This document shows positions 45,246-58,760 of a stretch of DNA of 64,000 nucleotides, piece by piece (position 1 is the stretch's first letter; every line of letters begins with the position of its first letter). The stretch is from Azadirachta indica (taxonomy: Eukaryota > Streptophyta > Magnoliopsida > Sapindales > Meliaceae), in NCBI GenBank assembly GCA_022749755.1, contig CM040452.1, forward strand, positions 1,816,350 through 1,880,349, in the 5' to 3' direction. The notes under the pieces are model-generated. The model had not been told where the DNA came from. It was given only the letters and a program-made list of their open reading frames with translations, and ran no database searches. The position numbers and the translations under genes were made by a program.

Positions 45246-45745
45246 TTATACCATTAAAGGTGATGGCATAACAGATTGAGAATGACTTTGATTCACTGCT
45301 AACTGTTGGACTAATTTTGTAAGATTAGCTATTTTCCCACGCATAGTTTGTATTTCAGTGTGCATAAATTCCTTACGTTCAATGCATGTCTTTTTGTTGC
45401 AAGGTCGCCTTGAAGTAGAACCATGTATGTTATTAGCCTTAAGGCCTCCAAGTCCATGGTTACGCTTAATACCTCTAGTTACCTCAAGAAATATGTCCCA
45501 ATCTTTTCTCAATAAGTTCTCACCTAAGTCACCTAGCTCAGCCTTTTTCGATATCATTTGTTCCTAATACATATGAATTATCAATAAGCAAACACATTCA
45601 ATAACACTAATTCACAAATTTAAATTTTTAAATAGACAACATAACAGACATGCAATTCCTTAGCTTTTCAGAAGGCCAAGTTCCATTTTTTGCACATAAA
45701 ACTTGAAAACAATCTACTGGACTCGGTTTAATCCCGGTTTGATCA
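45246..45745 (-). pseudogene. CACTA accessory (Ptta/En/Spm-type) protein fragment
   Basis: A minus-strand 103-codon frame at 45246-45557 (DWDIFLEVTRGIKRNHGLGG, then MRGKIANLTKLVQQLA, a short coiled coil) and an upstream exon-like piece at about 45640-45745 (VDCFQVLCAKNGTWPSEKL). The order and content match the C-terminal part of the second protein of plant CACTA elements, which binds the subterminal repeats. An upstream piece near 46520-46670 carries a duplicated DQHSA(P/R) heptad. No complete reading frame exists. Confidence 0.65.
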
Positions 45746-48099
45746 AACTATGGAAAAAAATAAATAGTAAATATATTAACAATAGAGTAAATTATAGTCG
45801 GTAAATAAGAATTAACTAAAATTTTAAGGTGAATTAAAAATTTTTAAAGAAAAATATTGGAGAAGAATATAATTAATATGTAACAATCATAATTATTTTA
45901 CCTGTTCCTTTCTCCTTTTTGCCATTGAAATTGAACCATTGGTATGTACAATAGAATAGAAGATTGAGAACGATTTGCTTTGTTTCTGCTGCTAGTTTTC
46001 TATATAAAAGAATTCAAAGAATTGTTTAGTACTATAAAATTTTAAAGTATTTAAACAAATAATAGTAAAGACAAGGTATTTAAATGTTGGGAAATGAGGT
46101 AGTGCTGTAAACAGAGCTCTCAAAAAATAATTGTATAAATCTAAAATTAAAGTTGAAATAACTGCCCAAACAATATTTCAAGTTCTTGTTCTGGATACTC
46201 AGAAAAAGATATCGCAGGTCCTTTAATTTGTTGTTTAAATAAAACACCTATGTTATATATGGTCTCTGTAGTTACAATCCTGAAACAATGATACCAACAG
46301 ATTTTATATTATGCAATACTTATTACCAAATTCATCCATCTAAATAATTACAACGTATATTACCTTTGATCATAGATTTTTATTACATGCCTTCTCCTTT
46401 GCAACCCTTTGCTTTTCCCCCACCTTTTTTTTTTTTTTCTAGTAACAACAGTATTCTCTGTACACATCAAAGCATAAACATAGTGAAATATAGTCGACAA
46501 CATTTAGAACAAAAAAAATGTAGTTAATGCGAAGGTTTACCAATACGAGCTGAATGTTGATCAGTAGGTGCTGAATGTTGATCAACAGAAACACCTTGCA
46601 TTTGTAGATCATTTTGAGATTGCTCAAGTGAATTGTTTTGGTTTTCAGATGATTTAGAATGATTCGCTACAAGTAGGAAATAAAGAATTTTAATTGTAGT
46701 AATGATTGTACATTGTTAAAGCAACAAAAATTACGATAACCATAGCATGAGATTTGTCTTGTGCCCTTAATTGTTGACCATCATGGGTTGACTCATCTAC
46801 CGCACCTTGATATATGGAAGCAATTAGACGTGTCTTTTTTATTTTGTAATCAAAGTTGAAAGCTTTAAAACAAGAGTGTTAGATGTAATTAATGACAATG
46901 AATCAAAGCACATTATTTATTCATCCTCATCCGAATGAGTCCCAACACATTTTTGTCCTTTGTGGTGGAAAGGTGTATTTTAGACAGAAAAGAAAAGAAA
47001 ATACAAAGAAAAGGGATTAAATCCACCAAAGCCAATCAAAAGAGAATAAGGAACAGAGGCTTAATGCATATTTTGAAAGTAAATAACGGAGGCTTTACGC
47101 ACTCTTATTATGCATAATATTTTTTTTCCCTTGAGCCTAAATTTATTAGACAAAAAGAAAAAGATTACTATATTAGTCATATTCTTGAGCATAATCTTAT
47201 ATCTATATAGGTTTGGGGACTTATCTTGCAAGAATGTGAATGTAGCCAATTCCTAATTTTTTTTTGGTAAATTATCGATTTTATCCAAAAAAAAAAGAAA
47301 GAAACAAATAGCAAAATGTCTTATTCTAACTTTTATTACATGAGAAAGTAACCTATTTAGTCGCATGACACAATGCAAAAGGATATCATTGAATAATAGA
47401 AACACGAGAGTATAACTTAGGGAGTTCCTTTTATAAGATGTCATAGGTTCTAGGATAATAGAAACAGTAATGACACTAGAGTAATGCATAAATTAGTTTT
47501 TAGAACTTATACAAATTTTATAATTATTTAACATTTGACCACTCATTTAGGATTCTTGGTTGGCTTATTTCACCAAAACTAGAAGTATTACATAGATTTG
47601 ACCTACCTTGCAAGAAATAAAAGTCAAGTGACGTGGTGGATCTAAAAATAAATAAATAAAATGCTAAATACAATTATAATTTACTGGTATCAGTTCGATC
47701 CAATACACTTTTTCTTTGTGCAAGTGATGTTCCATTATGCTTACTTGAATCCACATACGCATGCTATTGTCCTTTGGTTTTTCTAGCTATGATGCTTGCT
47801 GCAAAACAAAATAATTATATGTTAATATTAAATAATTTTGAATAAAATAAAATCAATTGCAATTTTTAAGAACTAAGCTTATAAACATTTATTAAATAAA
47901 ATACAGTAGCATCAAAACAAATTCAAGAGCCTAAACAAACGGAAGTAATCTGGGAGCAACAAAATGCCTTAAATATCCTCCCCTATCAATGATAAAACAG
48001 CTTCTACAGCTCGAAGACTTAAAAAAATAAAGAAAGCAAGTCAAAAGTTCAATAGAACAATATTATAGAAATTACCATGAAATAATTATCATTCTAAAA

Positions 48100-51000
48100 C
48101 CATATGATCAACTTCAGGCTTAGACCAATCAATATTATGGTCTTCATTGTCTTCTTGGTGGATATAAATGTTACTAAATTTAGTTTCTTCTTCTTGGAAG
48201 GGCTCATCTTGATTTATTGGAATATCAAAAAGATTTTTGGGGAACCACAGCACTCCATGTGGTATCTTTCAAACCCCTCATGTAATAAACTTGAGTTGCT
48301 TGGGATGCTAACACAAATGGCTCTTGGATGTTTAATTTTCACTTTCTATTAAATTTTCACTTTCTTTTGTATCTTATTCCTTCTCGAGCTATGTCATACC
48401 AATCACAACTGAACAATATGACTATATTTCCTTTCAGTATAGTGAAGCTTAACAATTTCCTTCAATGAGCCATAATATTGGATGTTGTCTTCTTGGTTCT
48501 CCCACTTAACCATAACTCCACTATTTTGTGTCTTTCTTATATTATCATGATTCATCGTGTGAAATCTGAAACCATTGATATTATAACCTGAATAATAATT
48601 CACTTGTCTTTTTGGCCCTTGTGCCAAAGAAAGCATTTGCTTGCTAACTTGTCCATCATAACAACGTTGTGTTGTCTACAATAAATAAATTTTTTTTTAA
48701 GTTAAAATACAGCAACTACAACACTATAGACCACCTAAATAGGAAAAATAATAAAATGAGTCATAGCAAAGGAATAATACTTACCGTTTCAAGAAACCAA
48801 CTAGCAAATTGTTGCATATGCACTTCATCTACATTACTAACACTAGATTTTGAAAGTACGACTTTATGTTCTCTACATAAATAATATATATAGCATGCTA
48901 AATAGTTATATTTTTATATATGAAGTTTAATAGTTTCAATAATATCTTACTAAGTATAAGGATCCAATTCATCACAATTTTGTAAGACATAGATCATGGC
49001 AGTATTGTGAAGATTTCTATCCATCTCCTTTATCACAGGCTTTCCCAAGCATTTACCAGTTATTAAGAAGATAGATAATTATGGTGAATTAGATGAGATT
49101 GACCTCCATCATAATGTCACTCAACTCTATTAGATTTAGTTTCAATATTACTCAAGTATCATGAACAAGAGGTCATACATTCATCTGGCAAATAACCTTA
49201 CTGCAATGGATCATTCTGGATAAGCTCTATTACGTACATAACTTTCAACTTATGCAAATATCTACATACAAAATCAAAATTAATATTGTTAATTATATTA
49301 AATTATATCCTATTTCTAAGGTCAACAATATGACTAATTATTGTATTTAAATATAACAGTACCTTTCAATGGGATGCATTCATCTATACTAAACTAGACC
49401 AGCCACTTTAACTTCCCACGTTAAGTGAATTGGAAGGTGCATCATAATATCAAAAATGGTTAGAGGAAATATTCTTTCCAACTTACACTGAGTAAGAGGA
49501 ATTTGATTTTACAAACAATCCAAATCTTCTTCTCTTAAAATTTTAGCACATAAATTTTTGAAGTAGGAAAGTTCAATAATAGCATTGGAGACATGTTTAG
49601 GTAATAACTCTTGGGCTATAAGTAGGAGTAGTCTTTCTAATAACACATGATCATCGTGAGTTTTCATACTTGAGATGCTATTTCATGCTGCATTTACACA
49701 CGAGGAAAAATTAGCAAAGTAACCATCTGATACCTTTAAATCTACCAACCAATGACACACTATTTTCTCATCATTAGACAATGTGTAACAAGCTAGAGGT
49801 AATATTATCTTTCCATTCACTTCTTTAGGGTGAACTTCATGCCTTATACCCATTGCTTGTAAATCTAGACGAGCATTTAAAGAATCTTTCGTCTTACTAT
49901 CAAGGTTCATTATCGTTCCAACCAAATTCTCACACACATTTTTTTCTATATGCATAACATCTAAGTTGTGATGTACTAAAAGTGTATGCCAATATGGCAA
50001 TTGAAAAAAGATACTGCATTTTTTTTCAATTATGACTCTTTCTAAATCCTTCAATCACTTGTTTGTTTATAGTTTTACCAAAAGTTATTCGCATTAGTCC
50101 TCCAAGTTCCATAACAACATCATCACTAGAAGGTCGTTTAGGAACATGCCTCTCAGTTTAACCATCCAACTAACTCCTTTAATTGTGCAAACTATGATTT
50201 ATAGGTAGAAAACAATGACGACCCATATAACACATTTTTTAGGAATAGGATAATCTATGATAAAAAGTATTTGATGCACAAATATTGACATGCTAATTTC
50301 CCTTTTGTCCTCTATCCTGACAAATTAGCATACGTAGGAAAGCTATTGATAGTCCATATAATTGCAGCTCTTATTTGAAAATTTTGTGAATTTGAAATGT
50401 CATATGTTTCTGCTCCTATTGCCTATAACTCGTTAAATTCATCAAACAATGGCTTTAAATATATGTTAATATCATTACCTAGACCTTGTGGACCAGGAAG
50501 AAGTAAAGACATAAACATATAAGGTTCTTTTTAACACATCCATAGAGGAAGATTATATGGGAATAAAATCGTAGTTCATGTACTATGACTAACACTTATA
50601 TTCCCAAAAGGATTGAAACCATCAGTTGCTACCTAGTCGTGCATTTCGATTCTTAAAAGCGAACTATTCATGAATATTATGACAAGATTTTCGAGCCTCA
50701 AAGTCAGTAGGATGTCTCAAAACACCACCCTTTACACGTTTTTTATCATGCCATCTCATATAAGTAGCTATTTCTGAAGACAAACAACCTTTGAAGTCTG
50801 TGTTAACAAAAAATAACGCAAAACCTTTCGAGGAATATTTTAATCTTTCCTATTATCACCATTACTATCTGCCCTCCATCTAGAAATACTCATGTTGGAC
50901 ATTGGGTTGCATTTGCATGCTCCTTATAATAAATCACACTATCATTCTTACATGCATCAATTTTCTCATAGTAGAGACCTAAATCTTTGACAATTTTCTT

Positions 51001-51524
51001 TGCCTCGTAGCATGATGTAGGTAGCTTCTCACACATAGGACGTGCATCAGTCAATAACTCTAGCAACATATTCAAAGACTTATTACTCCAACCATTGATG
51101 CATTTGATATGCATTAACTTCACAACAAAAGATAAATTAGAAAACTTCTCACAACCTTGGTACAACGGTTTATCTGCCTGTTCTACCAATTTATAGAACT
51201 TTTTAGCGTCTATGTTAGGGTCATCTAGGAAAATATCTCCTGTTAAACCACCTACGCCATCATTTTCTTCCATATCTATCATTTCTACTTCATCGGACTC
51301 ACTACTACTATCATTATCCTCAACCTCTCCATGTAAATACCAAGTAGTATATGTACGCATAATACCCTTATATAGAAGATGTGTATACATATCAGATGGG
51401 TATAATCAATAAATGTTTGAACTCCTTCAAAATAATCCCTTGTTGACCTTCCTGATTGTATCCAAGATTTATCAATTGTCATTGTTTCAAATCCTGTACT
51501 AAGATTATAAAATGAAATGGTCAA
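48100..51524 (-). pseudogene. TNP2-type CACTA transposase relic
   Basis: Pieces in order from the right: the transposase-associated domain (DKSWIQSGRSTRDYFEGV, 51400-51480); HGEVEDNDSSSE to LPTSCYEAKKIVKDLGLYYE and the CKND region (50890-51390); FFQLPYWHTLLVHHNLDVMH then IEKNVCENLVGTIMNL and KARLDL-like ARLDLQAMGIRHEVH (49683-50054); and the C-terminal DUF4216 part with NYYSGYNINGFRFHT and QNSGVMV (48403-48636), then LASQATQVYYM (about 48290). TNP2 cuts and joins the element ends. Stops and shifts separate all pieces. Confidence 0.88.
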
Positions 51525-53600
51525 TTTTCTCCTTAATAAGATTTATAAGATTTATCGAATGCCTCATTCATCAATCTAACAAAAATATTCTAGATGAAAA
51601 ATAGTCTAGATGAAAAGGAAAGTAGTTCTTGTTTTCTAGTTAGGTAAATTCTTGTTTCTCTTTTATTTATTTAATCAATAAATTAACTGTTGTTCTTGCA
51701 ATGTGCTTGATATGCATTAATTATCTATATATTTATTTATTATTTAAATTCAGAATATAAATATTAAGATTTATTTATCTAATCTAAGAATACTAGACTT
51801 CTCTAGGAATACATTAAAATAAATATGAAATAAACATAATTTTTTAGTTTAGAAATAACCACTTGAATTTGCATTCTAAAGTACTATTAATTTGCATTTT
51901 ATGTTGAAATTTCTATTAGCTTCAAATTGGAATCTCTAATATCGATTTGCTTTTTTAATTGAAACGTTATGTAAATATCAAGGTCTATATTTACTCTAAG
52001 CTATGAATACTCTAGATTTTGGTAGAGAATACACTGAAAATATATATCTAGTAACTAGTTGTCTATTTTGGAACTCACGCCCATGAATTACGTAGAGGTT
52101 AGAGGTAACGATATTGATGGCAGTTTGATTAATTATAAAATTAGTGAATTAATTAATTATATGTGAGTTGCTATGTTATGGATGATCAACATGTTAAAAT
52201 AAAAGGTAATCAATCAGCAAGTGGCATATAATCTATTGTGTAATGTAACAAGAAACATTCATCTTAAGCATTGGAACAAACTTTTAAACTAACAAAAAAT
52301 TGTAGAAAAATATTGCATTCATATTCTAGACTAATGTCATGGATTTTGAAGATCACTAATACATAGCAACTCACAAAAAAGGCTTGAAAGATGCAAATTC
52401 AAAGAAAAATTCTTAGAGGCATTTTGTCTAACACATATCAAACAAATATACGATTAATTCAATCAATACTACAAACAATCTGGAAAACATAAATAATAGT
52501 CCAATCGCTATAAATAATCTATCACAACTCACAACAATTGCTTAAAAAATGCAAATTCAAATGAAATAGCAAAAGTAACAGATATCAAAAGACGATTTGG
52601 GCGAATTCTTTGTAGGTAATCGACGAACTGCTTGGCTTGTAAAAATTGAGTCGGGCGAATTCTTCTTCTATGAAGATAGAAAGAACAAATAGGGCAATTT
52701 ATATCCGAAATATAGTGAGTAAGTTTTATTAGAAAAGGATTCCTAATTTTTATATTTGGGAATTTAATATTTGGGGAAAATTTCCTATTACAATTCATTG
52801 TAAGTTATAAGGCAACTAAATAGGAGAAGAAATTTCAGAATTCAGATTGCATTTTTAATGATTACTGAGTGTTTGGAAATTAGGCTTATGGTAGAAAAAT
52901 GTTTGCTAAAGAAATAAGCTTACGGAAGAAAAAAACCTTTGGAAAAAAGTCATGTTTGGCTAATTGAATCAGTAACTCATTAGGTGTTATTATTTTTTGG
53001 GTTAATAATATTTAAGTGATACTGATAGTTACTAATTTTTTTAGTCTAATTTTAGAGATAGTACAATCATTCTTATTGTAGTTTATATTCTTCAAATTCT
53101 TTTAATAACCCTTGTGTAAATAGATAATAATAAGATTATTAATATTAAATATTAATATTTTGCAGTTTAATTATCAATAATATTAAAAAGATAGATTACA
53201 ATTTATTAACGTTGTATTTAATTATTTAATTATACTAATACTAGTTAAGAATAATATTAATCTTTTCCAAAGAAATTATTCATAACATTTTCCTAAATTT
53301 CTTTTAACACTCAACTAAAAATATAACATTTTCACGAATTTCTTTTAACAATCCACTCAAAATATATAAAGATCAACTAAATTTTAATGTTAATATAAGT
53401 ATTTGTTGTATTTTAATTAATTATCATAATATTTTATCTATATAATCAAAATTATTATTGTATCAACAACTTTGACTAAGTAATTGTATAATTCTAATAT
53501 TTATTTATATCAATTATGGTATGTCATAACAAATATTTTTAAAAATATGATGCTAAGTTAATATAGTCTAAAATAACAATAGCGCTAATGTTTTCAGTTC
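51525..53600. other. CACTA 5' non-coding region
   Basis: AT-rich, between the transposase relic and the subterminal repeats. The 89-codon minus frame at 52529-52798 lies where the leader would be and has no recognised domain. Confidence 0.5.
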
Positions 53601-53639
53601 GTACTTTTAATTCAATTATTTTAATATTTGGTTTGATAT

Positions 53640-54170
53640 TTTTTAAATTATAATGGCAACTAAACACAGTAAAAAAAAATATTTGCATCAATATTTTTCC
53701 TTAATATACATATATCAATTTGATTTCAATTTCAACCAAATTCAAGATCCCATCAAAAATAAAATTTTATTTACAATAGCAATTTATTACAGTCGAAAGC
53801 AACAGTGATACCAATATTTTCCTTAGTATTTTTGTAGGATTTTGACTTTAATTACAACCACAACCAATATCTTATCGCAAATAAAATTTTATTTCCGATT
53901 ACAATTAATTTTAGTCGCAAATAATATTGGCGTCAAAGTTTCCCTCCGATTTTATTATAAAGTTGATACTAATTTTAACCACATATAGTATCCCATCAAG
54001 AAAAAAAAAAAAAAGAATTTCCCACAGCAATTTAACATACTAGAAAAAGCTTTTTGGCTCAATTATTTTTAACGATTTTTTTATATCATTCTAATTTCAA
54101 TTTCAACCACGTCCAATAGGCCGTCACAAATATTGATGTTTTTCCAATAGTAAAGTAAAGTGGTAGGAAA
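53640..54170. repeat. Right subterminal repeats of the CACTA element
   Basis: Three to four imperfect copies of a unit of about 120-130 bp. The words TTTCAATTTCAACCA, CCCATC then AAATAAAATTTTATTT, and CAATTTATTACAGTCG-like recur in the same order. Confidence 0.65.
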
Positions 54171-54463
54171 TAATATGCTTTTTTCCAAAAGAGTCCATAA
54201 AACAACTAAAAAAAAGTTCATATTTGTGACAGTACATAATAGTTGTTACAAAATGTATTGGCACTAATTTTTCCTGTATAAAAAATTTGTATTACCAACC
54301 AAACTTTTGATTAATTTCAACGGCCATTTATTCATAAAAAATAGTAAAACTTCTTCATCTTTAGACGTTTTATTTTCAATGGCTTAAATTTTTGTAATAG
54401 TAAATGATAGCATTACCATCGGTGATTGATTATAATTGAAAAAAATCGGTTTGAAAAACATAC

Positions 54464-54476
54464 TTTTCTTGTAGTG
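54464..54476 (-). repeat. CACTA terminal repeat, right end
   Basis: TTTTCTTGTAGTG, reading CACTACAAGAAAA on the minus strand; bases AAAG follow outside the element. Confidence 0.85.
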
Positions 54477-55190
54477 AAAGTCTTGATGGAAATTTTCAGC
54501 AATCGATAGATAACTAGTATATGTAATGTTAGCAAATCATACTGTACATATGATGTTGGCAAATCACATTATATCATTTTATTATAAGGTGAAACAAATT
54601 ACTTCTCTAATCTTGATATGATATGATCCAATAGAAAATCTTACGATACGTTTGTTTTATGAATTGAAGTCTTCAATAAAATTATTTAAATATTTAAGAG
54701 GAGTTTGTTTATTAATTCTTATTTAAAAGTTTGTTACAAATATTTAAATATAATTAAATTAAAAATTTTAACTTAAGTCTGAGTAATTAAATGTTTAAAT
54801 TAAATATTTTATTTATTAATAATCTCTTAAGGCTTATTTGTTTTTCTAATTGAAGTATGTTTAAGAGTTATTTGTTTTTAACTTATATTTAAAAATTTAT
54901 TAAAAATATTTGAATATAATTAAGTTAAAATTTTAACTTAAATTTAAATAATTAAAATTTTTAAATAAATTAAATATTTTATTTGTTAATAATACTCTTA
55001 ATTTATTTCAAGTTCGAGAGTCTCCACTAGAAAATTTTCGTATCATTGCAAAATATCCAATCTTATACACTCAAATTTTCTGTGCCATCACAAATCTAAA
55101 ACTTCTTTTAATAACTTTACAGAAATTGAGCATAGGCATTTGCAACAACCAACTTATTCATGAAATTGAACTACACCACTTGCTGTAACT
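54477..55190. other. AT-rich spacer
   Basis: No gene is seen. It contains two diverged copies of an AT-rich segment with TTAAATATTTTATTT near 54800 and 54970. Confidence 0.5.
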
Positions 55191-55197
55191 GTAGTTC

Positions 55198-56795
55198 TCA
55201 ATATCGAAAGATATCATAGTTTGATTGTCTTGTTGGGAAATCATAGCCATTGAATTCAAATCTAGAGTTTGATGATGATGATTCACCTAACAAATGCTCA
55301 GTCTCTTCACTGTTCTCTTGAGCCCATAAACTGTTACGCAACTTTCTCAACCTGGTAAGCTCCTCTGCTACTTCCTTCATCGTTGGCCTTTGTATGCTGC
55401 TACTACTTATACACTTTATTACAAGCTTCACCACAATTTCTATCTCCTCCATTTCACTTTCATTGGCAACTGTAAAGCTCAAAATCTGAAATAGACTATT
55501 GTTTTCTATGGAAGAGAAATATTGAATAAGGATAATCTTATCATTGTTGGATGCCAAGCAAGAGCCAGGCTTCACTCTTGTTAAGAACTCAATAACGACA
55601 ACTCCATAGCTATAAACATCACTTTTCTCTGTCAAAATACTTGTCATGACTTATTCTGGATCTAAGTAACTAAAAGTCTCTTGTACTTTTGTCACCATAG
55701 CCATTTGATCTAGCAATATCAGCACTAAAGCCTCAAAATCGGCCATTTTTGCTATGTAATTTTCACCCAAGAGTATGTTAGCGGACTTAACATTTCCGTG
55801 AATGATTGGAGGGCTTGCCAAAGAATGGAGATAGCCTAGTGCATCAGCAATTTCGGCTGCAATTCTCGGACAATTTTTTCATGTTTTCAAGACCTGTGAA
55901 CTCTTGTTGTGAATATGATGAGACAGAGTTCCATTGGAGACAAATTCATAAACCAGTAACGGCACATTGGTTTCCAAGTTCATGATGAAATTTCTTATTT
56001 ATCTGAATCTTGTCTGTTTCTTTAGGCTTCTTCAAAGCAACTTCGGTATTATCAAGTAGAACTCGTCTGTAAACAGAACCAAAACTGCCTTCACCCAGGA
56101 ATCGAGAGTTGTCATAATTTTTGGTAGCTTTTGCAAGCTCTGTTGCACTAAAAATCGTCACTCTTTGATGCTTTAATATTGTACCCCCATTCTTGAAAAA
56201 GTTTCTCTGCTTTCTTCTTTGCTTGCATATAATGAAAAACAAAACTCCGACAGTCATAGTGAATAAAAGTACTCCAGTGATTGCAAATCCAAGACATTAA
56301 ATAATTAATTAATATATAAATACAGCTAAACAAATAATCATTAACAAGCTTTTTAATTGGATTTTTTTTTTTTAAAAAGAGAGGAGAGAAGAAAAAAAAA
56401 ATAGTACCTTATGGCGTTTAAATACAATCCTTTTGTGATACATGAAATCTATAAAGTGGATGCTTAACCATCGATTCAGTTCAACTAATTCTACTTGTTT
56501 CAACTTATCAATTTTATCCGCTCCTATATAGTAAGCAAATCTTAGAACAGGTGTAATATTCTTTAAAAATTTCAACAGAAAGCTTATGTTACGAAACATA
56601 TATAAGGTGGGTAAACGGGAAACTCTTGAAAGCTTAACCTTATGTGCGAAAATTGTGGTGATATGAAATCCTCGACAATTGACTTTACCATCGCCATATA
56701 TGCCAAGTGGACAATCACATGTATAATTGCCGATTGTATTCTTGCAAGTACCATCGCATTTGTATTTAGTAGATTCTTTGCACTCATCAATGTTT
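55198..56795 (-). pseudogene. Wall-associated kinase pseudogene
   Basis: A minus-strand paralogue of 58770-62762. The EGF-like exon (about 56640-56795) reads DECKESTKYKCDGTCKNT then YTCDCPLG, all cysteines kept, but its splice acceptor is AAA instead of TAG. The membrane/juxtamembrane part (GVLLFTMTVGVLFFIICKQR) is in frame with the glycine loop GEGSFGSVYR and lysine VALKKPKE. A 56-base deletion at 55974-55977 removes the segment after HHELG. A TAA at 55651-55653 cuts the P+1 loop (DPE). The C-terminal lobe 55198-55647 is open. No galacturonan-binding exon exists upstream; a LINE fragment lies there instead. WAKs sense pectin fragments at the plasma membrane; this copy cannot. Confidence 0.9.
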
Positions 56796-57000
56796 TATTA
56801 TTTGTTTTCTATATATGTTAGCTTTGAAAAAAATTTTGAATACAAAAAAAAAAAAAGTGATATTTATTGTCTATGAGTCAAAGAATATTACAACCCTCTA
56901 TTTACAAAGGAAAACAAAAAATAAATTTAACAAAAATTTAAAATTATATTTTAATTTTTATAAACTATCTGACTAATTTATGATCAAATATCATTTTGGT

Positions 57001-57327
57001 TTAATTCATAAGGCCTGCAATTATTCCAACGTGCGTTGCCAAGGAGGAAGAAAAGTTGAGAAAGACAAGCTTTGCACAACCAAGATAATCAGAGTCAACC
57101 CAGAGTATACACCCACCACGATTCCAGGCCTCTTCAATAGCTACAATAACAGCCATAAACTCTGCAAAAAATGAAATGACCCAAATGATTCCTAAAACAC
57201 CTCCACATGCACCAGTACAGGGATTAGTCTTAGAGAGGCCATCTCTATTAACCTTCATCCAATCTAATCGAGGAGGTTTCCCATAGACAGCAATCATTTT
57301 CGGGCCTTTACCAATCCGCTGATCCAA
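57001..57327 (-). mobile_element. LINE RNase H relic
   Basis: 108 codons with WMKVNRDGLSKTNPCTGACG, then FFAEFMAVIVAIEEAW and LWVDSDY: the RVT_3 RNase H fold of plant LINEs with its D, E and D residues. A truncated end piece, not a host gene, lying where the extracellular exon of the adjacent WAK pseudogene should be. Confidence 0.8.
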
Positions 57328-57339
57328 ACCAAGCCTTAC

Positions 57340-58760
57340 GTAAACTTCTCATGTCAGAATAATGCTTTGGAAGTTCCTTTTTTTTCATTTCTCCTCTTTC
57401 TATTGACTTTAAGCGGTAGTATTAAAGTTCTGTAATTAATCTTGTAAAGACTTTTTCATTAACAAAAAGTAAATGTCGAAAAGACCTGGTAACTCTCAAA
57501 AGTCGTCCTTGAATTATTTGGAAATTTTCTTGTTTGCGGTAGAAAAATTGTGAAAGCTAGTCGTTATCAATTCATAAATTAAATTATTAAAATTAAAATA
57601 ATTACTTTGAATGGATCAAATCTATGGTAGTCTTGATGATAAAAAAAATGATTCAAATAATTTTTTAATATACAGGTGAGAATGATATATTTATTTATTC
57701 TTTAATATAATATATATGTTAAATCTTTCAAACTTTTTTTAGCATGAAAGGGCCATATTTATTTATTAATTATAAGAGATTCAAAATATATTAACCAGCC
57801 TTTGGAGGGGGCCATTATGTTTGGTTTAATGAGATTTCGTGTATGCAGTATTTTTTCTCTTAAAGCAAACTTTAATGGAAAAGAGGAGGGTTTTTAAACA
57901 AAGGATAAAAACTGTTCAATTTTTAAAATATGATCAATACAAAAACAATTATCAGTACGACCTTTTCTCTTATTTATTTATTTCTTTTTGTATATATTTA
58001 ATCTATGTTGATTAGTGCATTGATATAAATAAACTGTTTTAATCTCATTATTTTATTTTATTTTTATTTCTTTTAAAAAAGAACATTACATCTATCTCTC
58101 TTAAACCTCAAAGTTAAAACAATATCAAATTTTAATTTTATTTTTCTCCATTCTCAACATTAACTGAAATTTATTAAATTAAGTATATATGACTTGTCAA
58201 AGTGACGGCGGATAATGCCATACTCTCTATAGTCAAGTCTCTCAAGTCTTTCTAAATCCAATTTATTTACCAAGTCCGCATTATAGCATTATATATAATA
58301 AACAATAATACTATTATTTATATTATACATTTTTATTAGATAGGTATACTTATAAATTATAATAAAAAGTTATATTTTTATTACTATTAATTAAAAAAAT
58401 AATAAAAGTTATACCTCAATAATAATAATATTAATAATATTTGATTTGATCATTAATAATAAACGATAAAACAAAAAAAATTAACTAAGAAATAACGGTT
58501 GTGTGGGTTCTTGTATACCAATTTGTATAAAGATTTATACAAATGACTAATTAATTATATATGTAATTATCTAATTGAAGGATTACGTGTTGTAATTATA
58601 CCTACTCACTAGTCTTACGCAATTGAAAATTTTAAATGAAAACATACCCATCAAAATATTATTTTTTAATGAGGGATGCCTTTCTTGTGTTCTATACATG
58701 TTTATTTAACTGAGCATACAATAAAGCCATGGGCAAAGCACTCAGTAATTGCAGTTATTC
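57340..58760. other. AT-rich region between the two WAK genes
   Basis: No coding sequence is supported. The last part must contain the promoter of the WAK at 58770; I could not single out a TATA box. Confidence 0.5.

Larger units (their letters stand above)
44196..54476 (-). mobile_element. CACTA (En/Spm) DNA transposon, decayed
   Basis: About 10.3 kb. The right end reads TTTTCTTGTAGTG (the reverse of CACTACAAGAAAA, the plant CACTA terminus), which is the 5' end for minus-strand genes. Subterminal repeats, a TNP2 transposase relic and a second CACTA-type gene relic follow. The left end near 44196 is degenerate (GGTTAGAAAAACTCTATTTT resembles the inner part of the terminus), so the left boundary is approximate and no 3-bp target duplication is confirmed. 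Confidence 0.85.

Noticed and set aside
46935..48884. Several 60-80 codon frames between the two CACTA gene relics
   Set aside because: Most are shadows or AT-rich chance frames; only 48403-48636 (minus) matches transposase.
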